From positions 3,635,043 through 3,699,042 of the forward strand of contig NC_084817.1 of NCBI RefSeq assembly GCF_963583255.1: a stretch of DNA of 64,000 bases. Reading direction: 5' to 3'. The position numbers and the translations under genes were made by a program. Below, one piece after another: positions 10,909 through 24,094 of this stretch. How positions within the stretch are numbered: position 1 is the first letter of the stretch; each line of letters starts with the position of its first letter. The notes beneath the pieces were generated by a model. It saw nothing but the letters and a program-made list of their open reading frames with translations. It did no database searches and was not told the origin of the DNA. This DNA comes from Pyrus communis (taxonomy: Eukaryota; Streptophyta; Magnoliopsida; Rosales; Rosaceae).

Positions 10909-11430
10909 TCAAAACACATTGGCCTGTTCTTCCTGAGGCTGCGGAGCAACTCCTCCACTAATATTGCCTTGTTCTTCTTGCTCTTGAGAACAGTTCTTCT
11001 GCACCTGATGAAATTGCATATGATCATACACATTCCACGTACCCACATTGTCCTTAAAGTCCTCCAACGTCTGCGCTATCACCATAACATTGCCGCCGCT
11101 GAGGAGCAGTTCGAGCTGGTAGCGCACGCTGTCGAGTTCCGCCTGGTGCCGGTTGATGGACCAGAGCGGCGACCGGACGACGGCGTGGCAGCCGCCAACA
11201 GGGTCTTTGGGCCGGTGGTCGGCCTCGACGAAGATGGTGGACATGGCGGGGGTGGGGAGGGAGGGCGGTGACGAGTTTGTCGAGTCTACGACTCTACTGA
11301 CGCCGAACAGTTTGTGTGCGTTGTGAGAGTTTGTGGGGTAGCTGGAGGGGAAGTAGGGGGCCAAGTGGCAATCCACTGTGCATTTTTTTCGCTGGTGTTT
11401 ACAAGCGGCGCAACTTTGGGGGTTCGTCAT
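10909..11430 (-). CDS. LOB-domain (LBD) transcription factor, divergent
   Basis: A 173-residue single-exon frame starting MTNPQSCAACKHQRKKC. The cysteine block C-x2-C-x6-C-x3-C is at residues 7-21, followed by LAPYFPSSYPTNSHNAHKLF, the region that begins the GAS block. LBD proteins are plant-specific nuclear DNA-binding regulators of organ boundaries, lateral roots or pollen. After KLFGVS the usual GAS block is replaced by a Ser/Pro-rich stretch before MSTIFVEAD and the leucine-rich part (AELDSVRYQLELLL), so dimerisation or DNA binding may be altered. The tail is Gln/Glu rich. It lies about 100 bp after the end of duplicated flank A, which fits it being the first gene of the second duplication unit. 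It could be a young pseudogene without stops; expression is not shown by sequence. Confidence 0.78.
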   Translation of the reverse strand: MTNPQSCAACKHQRKKCTVDCHLAPYFPSSYPTNSHNAHKLFGVSRVVDSTNSSPPSLPTPAMSTIFVEADHRPKDPVGGCHAVVRSPLWSINRHQAELDSVRYQLELLLSGGNVMVIAQTLEDFKDNVGTWNVYDHMQFHQVQKNCSQEQEEQGNISGGVAPQPQEEQANVF

Positions 11431-13360
11431 CGAGATTTTTGTAGGCTATTTTTATCGGTTTGAGAAATGATCGGAAAATTTTGAGGCAGGGCAGAGAGAT
11501 TCCAGTAGAGAGTAGTTTTTGTTGGTATTGGGAGAAAAGTCGGGGACACAGGTGTTTGTTATAGTTCACGTCGTTGTACCATTTAAGAAATTTGAAAATT
11601 AGGCCCTAACGATAAAACAGTAACGCTAGAGAAATTAATTTTTTGTAAATTATATGATGTTGTTGTTGGTAATGAGATTAAATGTCGATTAATGTACAAA
11701 TCATATAGTGTGCAAGTCTGGTCTAAAATTTGCGTTGCGATATTGCACATTTTTTTGCAATGAAAAAAAGTATGATTTGAAACTAGAACATAATAGGTTG
11801 AAGTAAAAGATCATAATCACCAAATCACTTCCTTACAAACCCAAATGTGTCAATACCATGGTGCTCATTAGTCCACCTGCTGAGCAGGATTTCGCTTTTC
11901 GGTCGTTTACTTAATTGTTTTTCACATTTTATTTTTAAATTTTTTTAGTCCAAAAATGTTCTCTTACCATGTACCATTTCTTTTATAGAGGTAAAGTCAC
12001 AGACATATGTGGGTCTCACTCTCATCTCTATTAAAGATGCGATACAAATGTGGTTAAAAAATAGGAAACTTTAACGAAAAGCTCACGGTACTATTCACTT
12101 TAACGAAAGACTACGTTTTTACATTAAAAAGTCAATCCTGGTACTATTCACTTTACCTTTTATTTTTTTATTATTATTAAAACTAAAAGTTTTCAATTTT
12201 TTTTATTAATTTTTCTTAAAAAAATATAATAAGAGTAGCATTTTATTTATATTATCAACTCGAAGAATTTCAATAGATGACACAACATTCAAGTGGGAAC
12301 TTACCTTGCATTTGGACGAGGGAATTTTAAGTTCCATGGAACTAAGACTCTACTTTTTTGGAATGCACTGTAAAAATTAGAGGGAATTGAAAATGAGTTG
12401 ATGCGATATGCTTCACATAAATTTCGTATTGCACCTTGAAACTTGTCATTTTGAGAGTTTATTTGTTTGTTGTCGTCGTGTTTTGATAGTAATTTTGTAT
12501 TGTTTCAATTATTTGTTGGTATTGTTCTTATAGTGTATTTTTAACAATTGAACTATTACGTTGCATGAAAATAAAGCCCTCGTCAAGACATAGGGTTTGT
12601 TTTGGAATTGGATCTGAACCAATGCCATCAAAGTTGACATCAACTAATCCCAACTAGCACAAAAAGGAACAGTGAAAGGGAGAGGGAGAGGGAGAGGGCA
12701 AAAGCACCAATGAAATAGCAAACTGAGCTATTAGAAACAAACTAATCACATTAGCAGATGTGCGCTAAAATTTGATGTGGTAGAAACTAACACATAAACT
12801 TAACCCTACTAAAGATGTAATTATAGTACAAAGAAGCAAGGATCGTTTTATTTCGAGGATTAGAAGGATTGCTAATTAGCACAAACTAAACAAATACTAA
12901 AAACTAACTTCAACGAGGGATTTGAATGAATTGAACTTAAATTGAAAACTGAAAGTAACAACTAAACAAAGAGAAACGGCAGCAATAAAATTGAAGTTTG
13001 AGCGATCAACGGATGATTCTTCTCAACACATGAAACACACACACAAATTAATCTCCAATTATTCGTTCTACAAACCGTGAACAACGCCTCAAATTAACCG
13101 TGAACAACACTGGTTAACTCTCCTACTACAAACTCGCACAATAAGTCTATATATAAACAAGAATTTTGGAAGCAATCCTAAAAGATGATTATTATTTTGT
13201 TCCAATTGAAATCAAGGCTCTCACCACCCTCAAAGATATCAATCAAAATTAAGTTACCATACCCCTCCAACAACAATAACATTATTGTCCTTAGGCACAA
13301 ATAACCACACCATCCAAAATCTCACAAAAAGCTTCACATTCAAACGTTCTTCATCTGGTC
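11431..13360. other. Intergenic, no gene seen
   Basis: AT-rich sequence between the LOB-domain and desaturase genes. It holds one 'ACGAAA'-family repeat at about 12061-12215 and a short GAGAGG repeat near 12676. The last few hundred bases before 13360 should contain the 3' UTR of the desaturase gene. Nothing else is recognised. Confidence 0.6.
12061..12215. mobile_element. 'ACGAAA' family repeat, copy 2
   Basis: Same phrases as the copy at 1866: CACTTTAACGAAA, then AAAAAGTCAATCCTGGTACT and a Ttaaaactaaaagttttcaa-like end. Non-coding. Confidence 0.7.
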
Positions 13361-14710
13361 TCAACCAACGGAGTGTACAGCTTCCCAAACTAAATTCTTT
13401 GGAACCGGGCTGGCAAGATCGCGAGCCTGCAGCGCTGCCTTGCGCAGCATCCCAACGGTGAGTTCATTGGCCTTGTAGAATGACACACTTGTGTAAAGCA
13501 GCTTGTGCTTCTTGCAGAGTTCCTTGACAAGGGGGGCAACTTTCCTGAGGTTGCCTCTAGGCAACCGCGGAAACAAATGGTGCTCGATCTGGAACTGCAA
13601 TCCGCCGTGGAACCAGTCCATCCACGGGTGGCAGATTATATCGAGCGATCCTTTCGTCTGATTTTCGCACCAATCGTTCCCTGTAGGGGTTCCGACATAA
13701 ACACTTGAAGAGAAATGGTTCAAGCAGAACTGCACATGTTGGATTCCAGTGACGGAAAAGCTTGCCACAACGAACATTACTCTTTCACCCCAATTGGGGA
13801 GGTAAGAAACCAGAAGAGGATACCAAATCCAAAACACCAAAAGCCCGAAGATTTCTTGGATCCTATTTTTTACCCTCAATCTTTTGGATGACAGCAGTAA
13901 AAATGACTGAGCAAAAAGGTTAATCCTAGCAAGACACATGACAGGGTAAAAAGTCCAGTGCTGGTAACTAACCATGAACCTAGTAAAAGCATCGAAATTC
14001 ATCTTCCTGTCGTAGTAATAAGAGGCGAGGGAGTTGAACAGTTTCGAATTCACCGCGAAAAAAGGCATGTGCTGGAGATCCGGATCGAATTCGAGGCTGT
14101 TGACGGCAATATGGTGGGCGTTATGGTTGCGCTTCCACCACGCAATACTGATGCCGGCGAGGCAGTTTCCGGTGAGGATCTGGGCGAATCTGTTCACCCT
14201 TTTGCTTCTGATGATCTGGTAGTGACCCGAATCGTGGCCGAGCCACCCGCTTTGAATCCAGAGAAAACCCATCAATACGCCGGAACCCAGATGAACCCAG
14301 CCACTGTCGGAGCACAAGACGCCGTAGATGCTCAGAGTAAACAGCATTGCCACCAGAAACAGATAGAAATGGACGCTGTGTCCACTGTTTTCGAAAAGCC
14401 CCATTTTCGTAAACTCGTTGACGAGCTTCCTGTAATCTTTGGAAACTTCGGAAACAGAATAGTCTTCGAGATGGAATCCGGTGAAGAACTGGTCGAGGTG
14501 CTGCCAGGCGGAGCCGGGGTGGTAGGCGACGAACGCGTCCGTGACGTCTTGGCCGGCGAGGCTGAGCAACGGCAGCTCGCCGCCGGGATGGTGGTTGGCC
14601 CAATCGGAGACGTTGTAGATCTTGCCCTGTATCGAGATCCATAGATCTCCAGGCTTGTTGTGGGTGCTGAGTTTTTCCTGGGAAATGTACTTCTTTGACT
14701 CTTCCGCCAT
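13361..14710 (-). CDS. SLD: Delta-8 sphingolipid long-chain-base desaturase (cytochrome b5 fusion)
   Basis: An intronless frame of 449 residues, the usual length of plant SLD1/SLD2. The N-terminal cytochrome b5 domain has the haem motif HPGG at 41-44. The desaturase domain has the three histidine boxes HDSGH (159-163), HNAHH (196-200) and QIEHH (374-378); glutamine in place of the first histidine of the third box is the signature of front-end desaturases. Hydrophobic stretches at about 113-133, 143-158, 252-275 and 286-325 fit an ER membrane protein. The family introduces the delta-8 double bond in the long-chain base of ceramides and glucosylceramides, which matters for cold and aluminium tolerance. 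All iron ligands are intact and the start codon is the only ATG before the b5 domain. It lies inside the second duplication unit and has no partner in unit 1. Confidence 0.96.
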   Translation of the reverse strand: MAEESKKYISQEKLSTHNKPGDLWISIQGKIYNVSDWANHHPGGELPLLSLAGQDVTDAFVAYHPGSAWQHLDQFFTGFHLEDYSVSEVSKDYRKLVNEFTKMGLFENSGHSVHFYLFLVAMLFTLSIYGVLCSDSGWVHLGSGVLMGFLWIQSGWLGHDSGHYQIIRSKRVNRFAQILTGNCLAGISIAWWKRNHNAHHIAVNSLEFDPDLQHMPFFAVNSKLFNSLASYYYDRKMNFDAFTRFMVSYQHWTFYPVMCLARINLFAQSFLLLSSKRLRVKNRIQEIFGLLVFWIWYPLLVSYLPNWGERVMFVVASFSVTGIQHVQFCLNHFSSSVYVGTPTGNDWCENQTKGSLDIICHPWMDWFHGGLQFQIEHHLFPRLPRGNLRKVAPLVKELCKKHKLLYTSVSFYKANELTVGMLRKAALQARDLASPVPKNLVWEAVHSVG

Positions 14711-15630
14711 TGAACAGATCTGGGAGGAAAAAGCTTTCGATTCCCAACTGAACTCTTCCTCTCTGGGTTTTCCAAAAGGAAGAGACTTTTCTGTGGATTG
14801 ATAATTATTGCATGTTGGGGAGGAAAGGATTTGAATTCGGAGGCTTTTTTTTTCTTTTTTTTTTTGAATTTTTCGAGCTCACTCTGCTTTCTCTGTTTTT
14901 GGGCTTCTGATGCTGTTTTGTAGTTTTTGAAGGGGATACGATTTGCGCAATTGGTGGGGGTATTGGAATTGAACAGGCACCGCAGAGTTGTATTGTTTTT
15001 GCAACTCTTTACAAGTGTTAATCTTTTGAAAAACTAATAAGAAAAGCTTAAAAATTTGGAATTTTAACGAAAATAATAAAATAAATAGTATCGATTAATT
15101 TTTTAAAGTAAAAATATGATTTTTGTTAAAATAAACAGTACTAAGAGCTTTTCGTTAAAGTTTCCGTTACTCCACTACGAGGTTAAGTCCATTTTTTTTA
15201 TTTTGTAAATAATATCATTTGTTTAAAAAAAGAAAAATCATCTGCTTTTCGGAGTTTGCCAGTGGCTTAAAATAAAGGAGTTTTAACACATTCATGTACG
15301 GTTCATTTTTAACGAAAATGATATTTTTACTCTAAAAAGTCACTCCTTATCATATTTACTTACTATACATTTTTATCTTTTAAATTAAAACTCAAAACTT
15401 TCAAATTATTTTCATTAATTTTTTTTTTTTAAATAATCATATCGCTTTACATAAGTTAACGTAAAACAGTAAAATGTGTAACGTTGCAAACTTACCTGAG
15501 ATAATTAAAACAGGTAAATAGTTTGAGGCAGTGCGACATTGACATCTTGTTTCGTGTAAGGCGGAATTCAGTGGACCTTGTCGTCAAAAGGTCCCTACAC
15601 TTACTTCTCAATGCTGCCACCCACCACGTT
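14711..15630. other. Desaturase 5' flank and repeats, no gene seen
   Basis: The first 150 bases should hold the desaturase 5' UTR and core promoter. A poly-pyrimidine stretch (14847-14866) is in front of it. Two 'ACGAAA' elements follow (15048-15425). No coding region is recognised. Confidence 0.55.
15048..15425. mobile_element. Two 'ACGAAA' family repeats in opposite orientation
   Basis: 15048-15170 reads in reverse relative to the copy at 1866 (it ends AGCTTTTCGTTAAAGTTTCC), while 15270-15425 reads forward (ATTTTTACTCTAAAAAGTCA). The two therefore form a widely spaced inverted pair. Confidence 0.65.
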
Positions 15631-15633
15631 AAG

Positions 15634-15806
15634 GAGAAATTTTTTATTATGACAGAAACACGAATGGTACATCATATGTTTTTATGTAAGTGGTGAGAAA
15701 TTTTATTTTGTAAGTTAATAAATTTTTTAACACATATATCACACCATTTGTATAATGACACGTGATGTATCACCTCATGTACCGATCACACTAAAAAAAT
15801 CTCTCT
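15634..15806. mobile_element. M1-family hAT-like MITE with 8-bp target duplication
   Basis: The element starts GAGAAATTTTTTATTATGAC and ends CACACTAAAAAAATCTCTCT. It is flanked by perfect 8-bp direct repeats ACGTTAAG at 15626-15633 and 15807-15814. An 8-bp target duplication with short inverted ends identifies it as a hAT-superfamily MITE. It is the best-defined member of the family here called M1, which recurs at least nine times in the window. Confidence 0.9.
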
Positions 15807-16249
15807 ACGTTAAGAATTGAAACACGTAGATTTGGACCATTTGGTGAATCCCGACAAGGCAAAAAAATGTAGCTTTTTCATGCTAAATACGGCATTTCCA
15901 TGAATGCCAAAACTAATCATGTGGTGTACAATATTACATTCGAAATTATGTGTTCGAATTTTTATTTTTATTTTTTATATTCTGAATAAAAATGATAAAT
16001 TTTGTATCTCTGTGTTACCAATCAAAATATTTTTTTTATTTTTCGGGAAACTATCAAAATATCTTTATGAAGTTGGAATATACCCACTTGCCCGACCAAA
16101 AATTAAAATAAGAATATGCTACATGGATACGCCAAGTATATGAGAAAATATCTTCATCCCCCATTGGCACAATCATTACCCATGAAATAGTTTTGCAACT
16201 CACGGGCACACTTTATATTGAATCTTGTTCATATGCATATAATTTATTT

Positions 16250-16775
16250 TTAGTTACCCTATTTGATACTCGATTCGATTTTGATCTTAAAATTCACAGT
16301 TTTATTTCATGAAATTAAAATTCGTTTCACTTTGACTTGTAGACTCTTTTTTCTTTTTGAAACTCAAAAGTCACCCTCTAGAACATACGTGAGACCCACA
16401 ACCCAATAAAACTACGTCATTTGTACCAATAAATGTGATTATAAATCTCCAATATCTATTAACATTCAACAATCATAAAACATTAAGTAAAAGAAATTCA
16501 AGAGATGAAAAAAATAGAAAAGAAATTTATTAGCTTGATGCACCCAAATCAAATCCACATAACTGAATTAACAGAATTAAGCCAATGTGCAGTGAATTTT
16601 GTATTTTATATAGTAAAATGATAATTTTTTAGTTTCAAGGTTAACATGGAATCAAAATCGAGTTCCAAGAAAGTTGGGCAAATTTTGAGTTTCAGGGAGT
16701 AAAATGACAACTTTTGAGTTACATGAGACAAAATGATATTAAAATCCAGTTTCAGAGACCGTAGCTAAAACTAAG
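16250..16775. repeat. Interspersed repeat R2, copy 1
   Basis: A stretch of about 500 bp that is repeated, diverged but collinear, at about 54900-55410. Shared phrases include TTCGTTTCACTTTGACTT, GATTATAAATCTCCA, CACCCAAATCAAATCCACAT and AGTGAATTTTG. No open frame is conserved between the two. The class is unknown. Confidence 0.7.
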
Positions 16776-16790
16776 CTTACATATTATAGG

Positions 16791-17084
16791 TGTAACATCC
16801 CACATTGCCTAGGGGAGTGGATCATGTAAGCCTTATATGTATATTCTCATCTCTACCTAGCACAAGACCTTTTGGGAGTTTACTGGCTTCAGGTTCTGTA
16901 GGAACTCCGAAGTTAAGCGAGTTCGCACGAGAGTAATCCCAAAATGGGTGACCCACTAGAAAGTTCTCATGTGAGTTCCCATAAACAAAACCGTGAGGGC
17001 GTGGTCGGGGTCCAAAGCGGATAATATCGTGCTACGGTGGAGTTGAGCCGGGGATGTGATGCGGTCCTAGGCGGGGGTGTGACA
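16791..17084 (+). mobile_element. Cassandra-type TRIM retrotransposon solo LTR
   Basis: The 294-bp unit begins TGTAACATCCCACATTGCC and ends GGGGGTGTGACA, so it has TG...CA ends, and is flanked by perfect 5-bp direct repeats ATAGG (16786-16790 and 17085-17089). The middle (about 16885-16985) reads like plant 5S rRNA: GAACTCCGAAGTTAAGCGAG, then CGAGAGTAATCCCAAAATGG and GTGACCCACTAG, matching the 5S internal promoter region. LTRs that carry a 5S rRNA-derived pol III promoter are the defining trait of Cassandra elements. Only one LTR is present, with the target duplication immediately outside, so this is a solo LTR left by LTR-LTR recombination. It should not be annotated as a 5S rRNA gene. Confidence 0.93.
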
Positions 17085-17087
17085 ATA

Positions 17088-17222
17088 GGGTAGTGCTATT
17101 CACACAATCATTTTTATTTCTCACACACTGCTTAACTTTTGGCCGTTAGAACGAATGAATTGAAAAAGATCAATGCTAAAAAATAACAAAAGGTACGTGA
17201 AAGGTAAAAATGATGTGTGAAA
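17088..17222. mobile_element. MITE with GTAGTGCTATTCACAC ends, copy 1
   Basis: Left end GGGTAGTGCTATTCACACAA and right end GATGTGTGAAATC pair as inverted repeats. A second member lies at 51605-51770. It abuts the 3' target duplication of the Cassandra LTR. Confidence 0.7.
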
Positions 17223-17849
17223 TCTTATATATATTACGAATCCATAATATTAATAGCGGTGTTGTGTTGACTCCTATTATAACATGGGATGGTTTGACTA
17301 TAACATCGAAAAAAATCTCCGTAGAAAGCTGATGATTCATTGAAAGGGGTGATTTCTACACTTCTCCTTTCATCTTTTGCACTATTATGTTTGTTTTTCT
17401 GAATCACTAAGGGACTTTGGTTATTATTTCCTTCTCAGATGTTTGTTTTTGTTTTTATCTTTTTGAAAACTGAAAAACTTATTTTGAAACTACTTTCAGT
17501 TTTCAACTTTTGAAACAAAATGAAAACCAAAAACTAAAAACTACTTAAATGAGTTTCAAAGTTTGATCTTGAATTTTCACTATTTTGGTTTTAAGTTTTT
17601 TAATTTTTTTAAACTAAAAAATGAAAGTTGTTACGAAATAAAATTTTAGTTTTAAAAAAAAGTAAAACCTGAAAACCATTAAAAACTGAAACTTAAAAAT
17701 AAAAAAAATGAAAACTAAAAAAAATGATTATCCAACAACCCCTAAATAAAACAAATGAAAAAAGAAATAATACACATAATTAAGATGAAAGGTGAATTGC
17801 GTAATAAAAAAAAGTGCAGAAATCATTTTTCAGAAACTTTAGATTGTTT

Positions 17850-19602
<1,753 letters not shown>

Positions 19603-19671
19603 CCAACATAAATCTCTTGAAACTCTCTGCCGCTACATGAAAAGAAAGGTACCCTTGCTTCTCCAGCAATG

Positions 19672-19846
19672 GAGAGATTTTTTAGTATGACCGTCACACG
19701 AGGTGGTACATCACGTGTTACTATACAAATTGTGGGATATGTGTGTTAAAAAGTTAATAATGTAAAAAATAAAATTTCCCACCACTTACATAAAAACACA
19801 TGGTGTACCACCCGTGTTCCGGTCACAATGAAAATTTTCTCATTAG
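19672..19846. mobile_element. M1-family MITE, reverse orientation, inside FTSH4 pseudo-exon 6
   Basis: Reads GAGATTTTTTAGTATGACCG at the left and GTCACAATGAAAATTTTCTC at the right, with the inverted M1 core (AAAATAAAATTTCCCACCAC). It interrupts the coding phrase for AIAGEA in the pseudo-exon. Confidence 0.88.
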
Positions 19847-19857
19847 CAAGAGCCTTT

Positions 19858-20109
<252 letters not shown>

Positions 20110-21514
20110 TTAAGGAGCACGCCCTACAGTACAAAAAAGATAAATACAGTGCAAGCATTGGAAACGAATGGCACCAATCAAGATGGATTTGGCGTATCAT
20201 CTTCTCCACAAGATCAATGTTTTTTAAGATTGTACTCTTGAATTGATTTTATGAAACACAGCGCAAATGAGGGGAATTTTTATCGAGTGAATCGAGACCA
20301 TTTCAAGCCCTTTGCCCCAATAGGTCACTTCCAAAATCATCATCTTATATCGGATGAAATAGCAATGATATTGCCCCACCCCAGAAGTCAGGAGACTTGG
20401 AGTGATACTAAAAGGTCTTCTTACATATTCTTCTGTACATAATGTTGATGCATTTACCTTAGGATGTCGAAGATAGCAAACGATTTCCTCTAACTCAGAT
20501 TTAGCCTCATCAACACCCTTACATCGCAAAATTTTGTGTTTGATTCCATGCTAGGTTGAACTTCATATCTAGTCCGAGTGCTGAAATGTAGAAAGGGGAA
20601 ATTAAAAGGAAAATCTTTCATCATTTTAAAATTCCATCTTAATCAATCGGCAGAAGAGCCTAAAGCAGCAAGAGATGGTAATACCTTTTTCTCCATCCTC
20701 AGTGTACTCTCTTATGCCAAATATCAAAAGAAAGGCCACTGCGGTAGTGCGAATTGTACGCCACAGCATCTCTTTAAACTGACCTCCTTTTGTAGCCACC
20801 ACATGAATAGGATCACTTGCAGTTCCAAGAATACCTTCTTCTGTTGATTTTCCAACGTTCCTGAGAACTGATATAGACGAGGGGCTAAATTTATAAGCCA
20901 GGTCAAGGTGAAAAAACTCTAATAAAAATGTGCTAAGCGTAACATTGTTCGCACAGAAAATTCAACAGAAGTTCAGATCATTGTAAATTAACACAAGAAA
21001 AAGGGAATTTAATTCTAAAAAACCAAGGTACTACAAAACCGTCATCCATTTAAAACTATATAAACCCTACTTCATCCATAAGCTTAGCACAATTTCAGAC
21101 AAGTCTACAAGATAAAGACTAACTAGGGTATAATTTTGGTAGAAACAATTAAAAAGGAAACATAACCATGTCCCGTTAATTACCCATCTTTCTGCAATGT
21201 CGTGAGTAACTCATCTCATCCAGCCTGCCAACTCTTACTAATGCTTTCACATAGTCAGAAACTGCTGAAGAGTTGGAACGTAATATGATGGTTGACTTTA
21301 AAATGCTCTTATCACTGCTTCATAATCCCTCCAATGGTGGAGTTCTTTTAGATAGGAAATTCACTAGCTTCATCGGTATCGCGTACTCTACGAGCAAAAT
21401 TGCCAATATAACTCGACTTGACCATTTCTTGAGTACTTAAAAACTTATTCCCTGCATAAGTTTAAAAGACAGCGATCATTTCTGTAAGTGAAGATAATAG
21501 AGAAGAGTGTTCTG

Positions 21515-22185
21515 TCGTTCGCTTTCCACCCGATATGTCAAATTAAACAATTATTTTATTACATTTTTTGTGTTCTTAATTTCTGAACCGAAAAACGTTC
21601 AACTCTCTTCATCGCCGACGATCCTCCGCCTCTGTAAAAATGAAAAGGTACGAACTATAGAGTTTAATTCTTATGAAGTCAAACAAAATTAAACGAAAAT
21701 CTAAAAACGACGACATGCTAAAAAATAGAGTGGGAAATTAACAGTGGCGGTCCAATTCTAGCGAAGAACCGGTGGCTGTGGTCCCCGAACGACGCCGTTG
21801 GGTTCACCGGAGAATTGGAAGTTGAAATTGAAAGGACGGGGAAGGCGGCGAGCTCGAACGGAGCAATTCCATTCCTTAGCTGCTCGAGAATTGACTCTGC
21901 CATGGAGAAAGCTGCTCGGGGACGACGACCGTGGATGGATGTGAAGGCTGATCACAGGAGGCCTTCGTCCTCTAATCTCTATCGCAACTCTATCATTGAT
22001 TAAAAAAAGAAAGAAAGAGGCAGGATACGAACAGACTGCCATTAAACTAATTAAAAAATATTGGAAGCTGCTGCCATTCTATGTCATGTCACATAGGATA
22101 TGGCATTTCGGTTGGAAACATTAGTGGCTGTCTTTTTTTACTATTATAGCTTATGTAAACATTTTGACATCTCCTTTGAAGATGC
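21515..22185. mobile_element. 0.67-kb insert in pseudo-FTSH4 intron 2 with gene-like first exon
   Basis: Comparison with FTSH4 intron 2 (near 6010-6040) shows about 670 extra bases here. On the minus strand it contains an ATG at 21903 opening a 61-codon frame (MAESILEQLRNGIAPFELAA...) preceded by UTR-like sequence, and GC-richer composition than its surroundings. That looks like a captured 5' end of a host gene, but the protein family is not recognised and no terminal repeats were found. Confidence 0.45.
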
Positions 22186-23949
22186 TTTAAAGGAACAAAA
22201 TTGACAAGATAGTAAACAAGAAACATAATTCTTTACAAGTTTAAAATGAATGACAAAAGAAATTTGCCAATCAAAACGTTTTGAATATGTCATACCTCCG
22301 GCACCTCCTCCTACCCTGTTGGCAGGGAAATAAGTTCAGGCAACCACTTTTGTCAGTTGTCCCAACTCCGATTGATGCCTTGAAACCTGTTAGCGAAAGA
22401 GCATAGAGTTAAAAAGAGCCCGAAGAAACAACAGAAGTATGTCTAAGAAGACAATTAAATGGTTCCATCTATTGGAAAACCACCCTCGAGCACAGCATTC
22501 ATTAAGGCAATATTAACTGCAAGTTCTCTGTGAAAAGAAAAAAAAAAACTGCAAGTTCTCAATGATGGAAAAGGAGGGATTTGGATGATAGTATACTCAT
22601 TTTCCTCCCAACAAATATGTCAATCCTCTTCAGTTTTTTAAGATCAAAAGAGGTGACCCGACCCTTAAAATATGACTACACAAACTCCTATTCCAAGGAG
22701 CAACCAACCCCAACCGATCATAATCGGCCTTTATACCACCTAAAAGGAGTTGACAACAAACTCTTCCTTCATTTGCTGATAGATAGAAACAAGCTAAGAG
22801 AAGAGGAAAATTCAGATAACATCCGATTTTCGTAACGAGTCCATCTCCTATTGGGTTCCCAATTGGTACAGATTTTAACATTTTTAAATTACAAATTTCC
22901 AACGTTCTCGTTATTGTAGACCCACAAGACTCAAGCCGAAACAAACCCGTGTACTGCAACACCGTAAATATGAACAAAATGGGTGCAGAAATTAACCTAA
23001 TTACCAAACTCCTAAACAATCAAAATACAGGAATTAGGGTTTCCGAGATCAGCTAAAAGAAACATACTATGTCATTGGGAAAACAACTCTATCGCATATA
23101 AAAAGTTGACAATTGCATAAAATCTATAGATTTGGGAGCCCCCGCTGAGAGATTGAATCTACCTGAGTGATCAGGCGCCTCAAAGCCACCTCTTGCTTGA
23201 AGACCGAAAATGCATGATTGTTATGTTGGAACCTATTTGGACTTATACACTGAGATAAGAAGAATTAGTAAGAGTTATTATGAAAATAAATGACAACCCA
23301 ACCCATATTTTGAGGACATTTAGGTTAACGTGATAAAAGACAAGGCCATCTCAGAGATTTTAGGGGTTGTGTGCGAAATTTATAAAAGGGTCATTTCTTA
23401 TGTTAGTTTAAAAAAAAAGGTAGGACAATGTATTGACACTAGAAAACAATCACTTAAATCAAAACAAAGTTTAACAGTCACTGATTGCAAGTTTAAAAAT
23501 GTCTTTAATAATAAGTATAAAGTGTTACAAACATAACGTTCACTAAATAATCAAAACCAATTCAATCTTAAACCAAAAAAAAAAAAAAAAAAAAAAAAAA
23601 CTTCAAAAGCTCTAACTTTGAAGTTTCACTTGAATACATAACATTATTATATGATAAAATTGAAAAGAAAAAAAAAATCATTTTTAAGGTGTTATTATTG
23701 GCACTGAAAATATCTCATTATACTCCAATTTTTATACTTAAAGGAAAAAAATTACGCTTATAAGGAATGCAAATTTAAAGTGCTAACACAAATAATTTTT
23801 AAATATAGAACATTATTACATAACAAAAGCAATTTTTAAATTTGGAACATTATTACATATAAATATTAGATGACAAAAATTTTGAGGATCCTTTCAAATT
23901 TGGAACCCTATGCGATTGCATCTTTCGCTCCCTCTCAACGCCCCCTCTG

Positions 23950-24076
23950 ATAAACGACATGGAAACATGGCAAACCCCATTCACATTTCGAACCTGGATA
24001 AAAGACATGGAAGCATGGCAAACCGCATGCATGATAATAAAAGACATGGAAGCATGGCAAACCGCATGCATGATAA
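23950..24076. repeat. Three tandem ~40-bp units with RY motifs
   Basis: Three copies of a unit with the core GACATGGAAGCATGGCAAAC follow one another; the last two each end in the perfect RY palindrome CATGCATG (24026-24033 and 24065-24072). The first unit is diverged. Confidence 0.85.
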
Positions 24077-24094
24077 GTGGGAGTTCGTTAGGGT

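Noticed and set aside
13958..14644. 228-codon open frame antisense to the desaturase
   Set aside because: It is the shadow of a GC-rich conserved coding region; it has no domain of its own, whereas the minus strand has all desaturase motifs.
16885..16985. 5S rRNA gene
   Set aside because: The 5S-like stretch is diverged and lies inside a TG...CA unit with a 5-bp target duplication; it is the 5S-derived core of a Cassandra LTR.
23950..24076. CRISPR-like array
   Set aside because: Only three degenerate tandem units without distinct spacers in a eukaryotic genome; a plain minisatellite.
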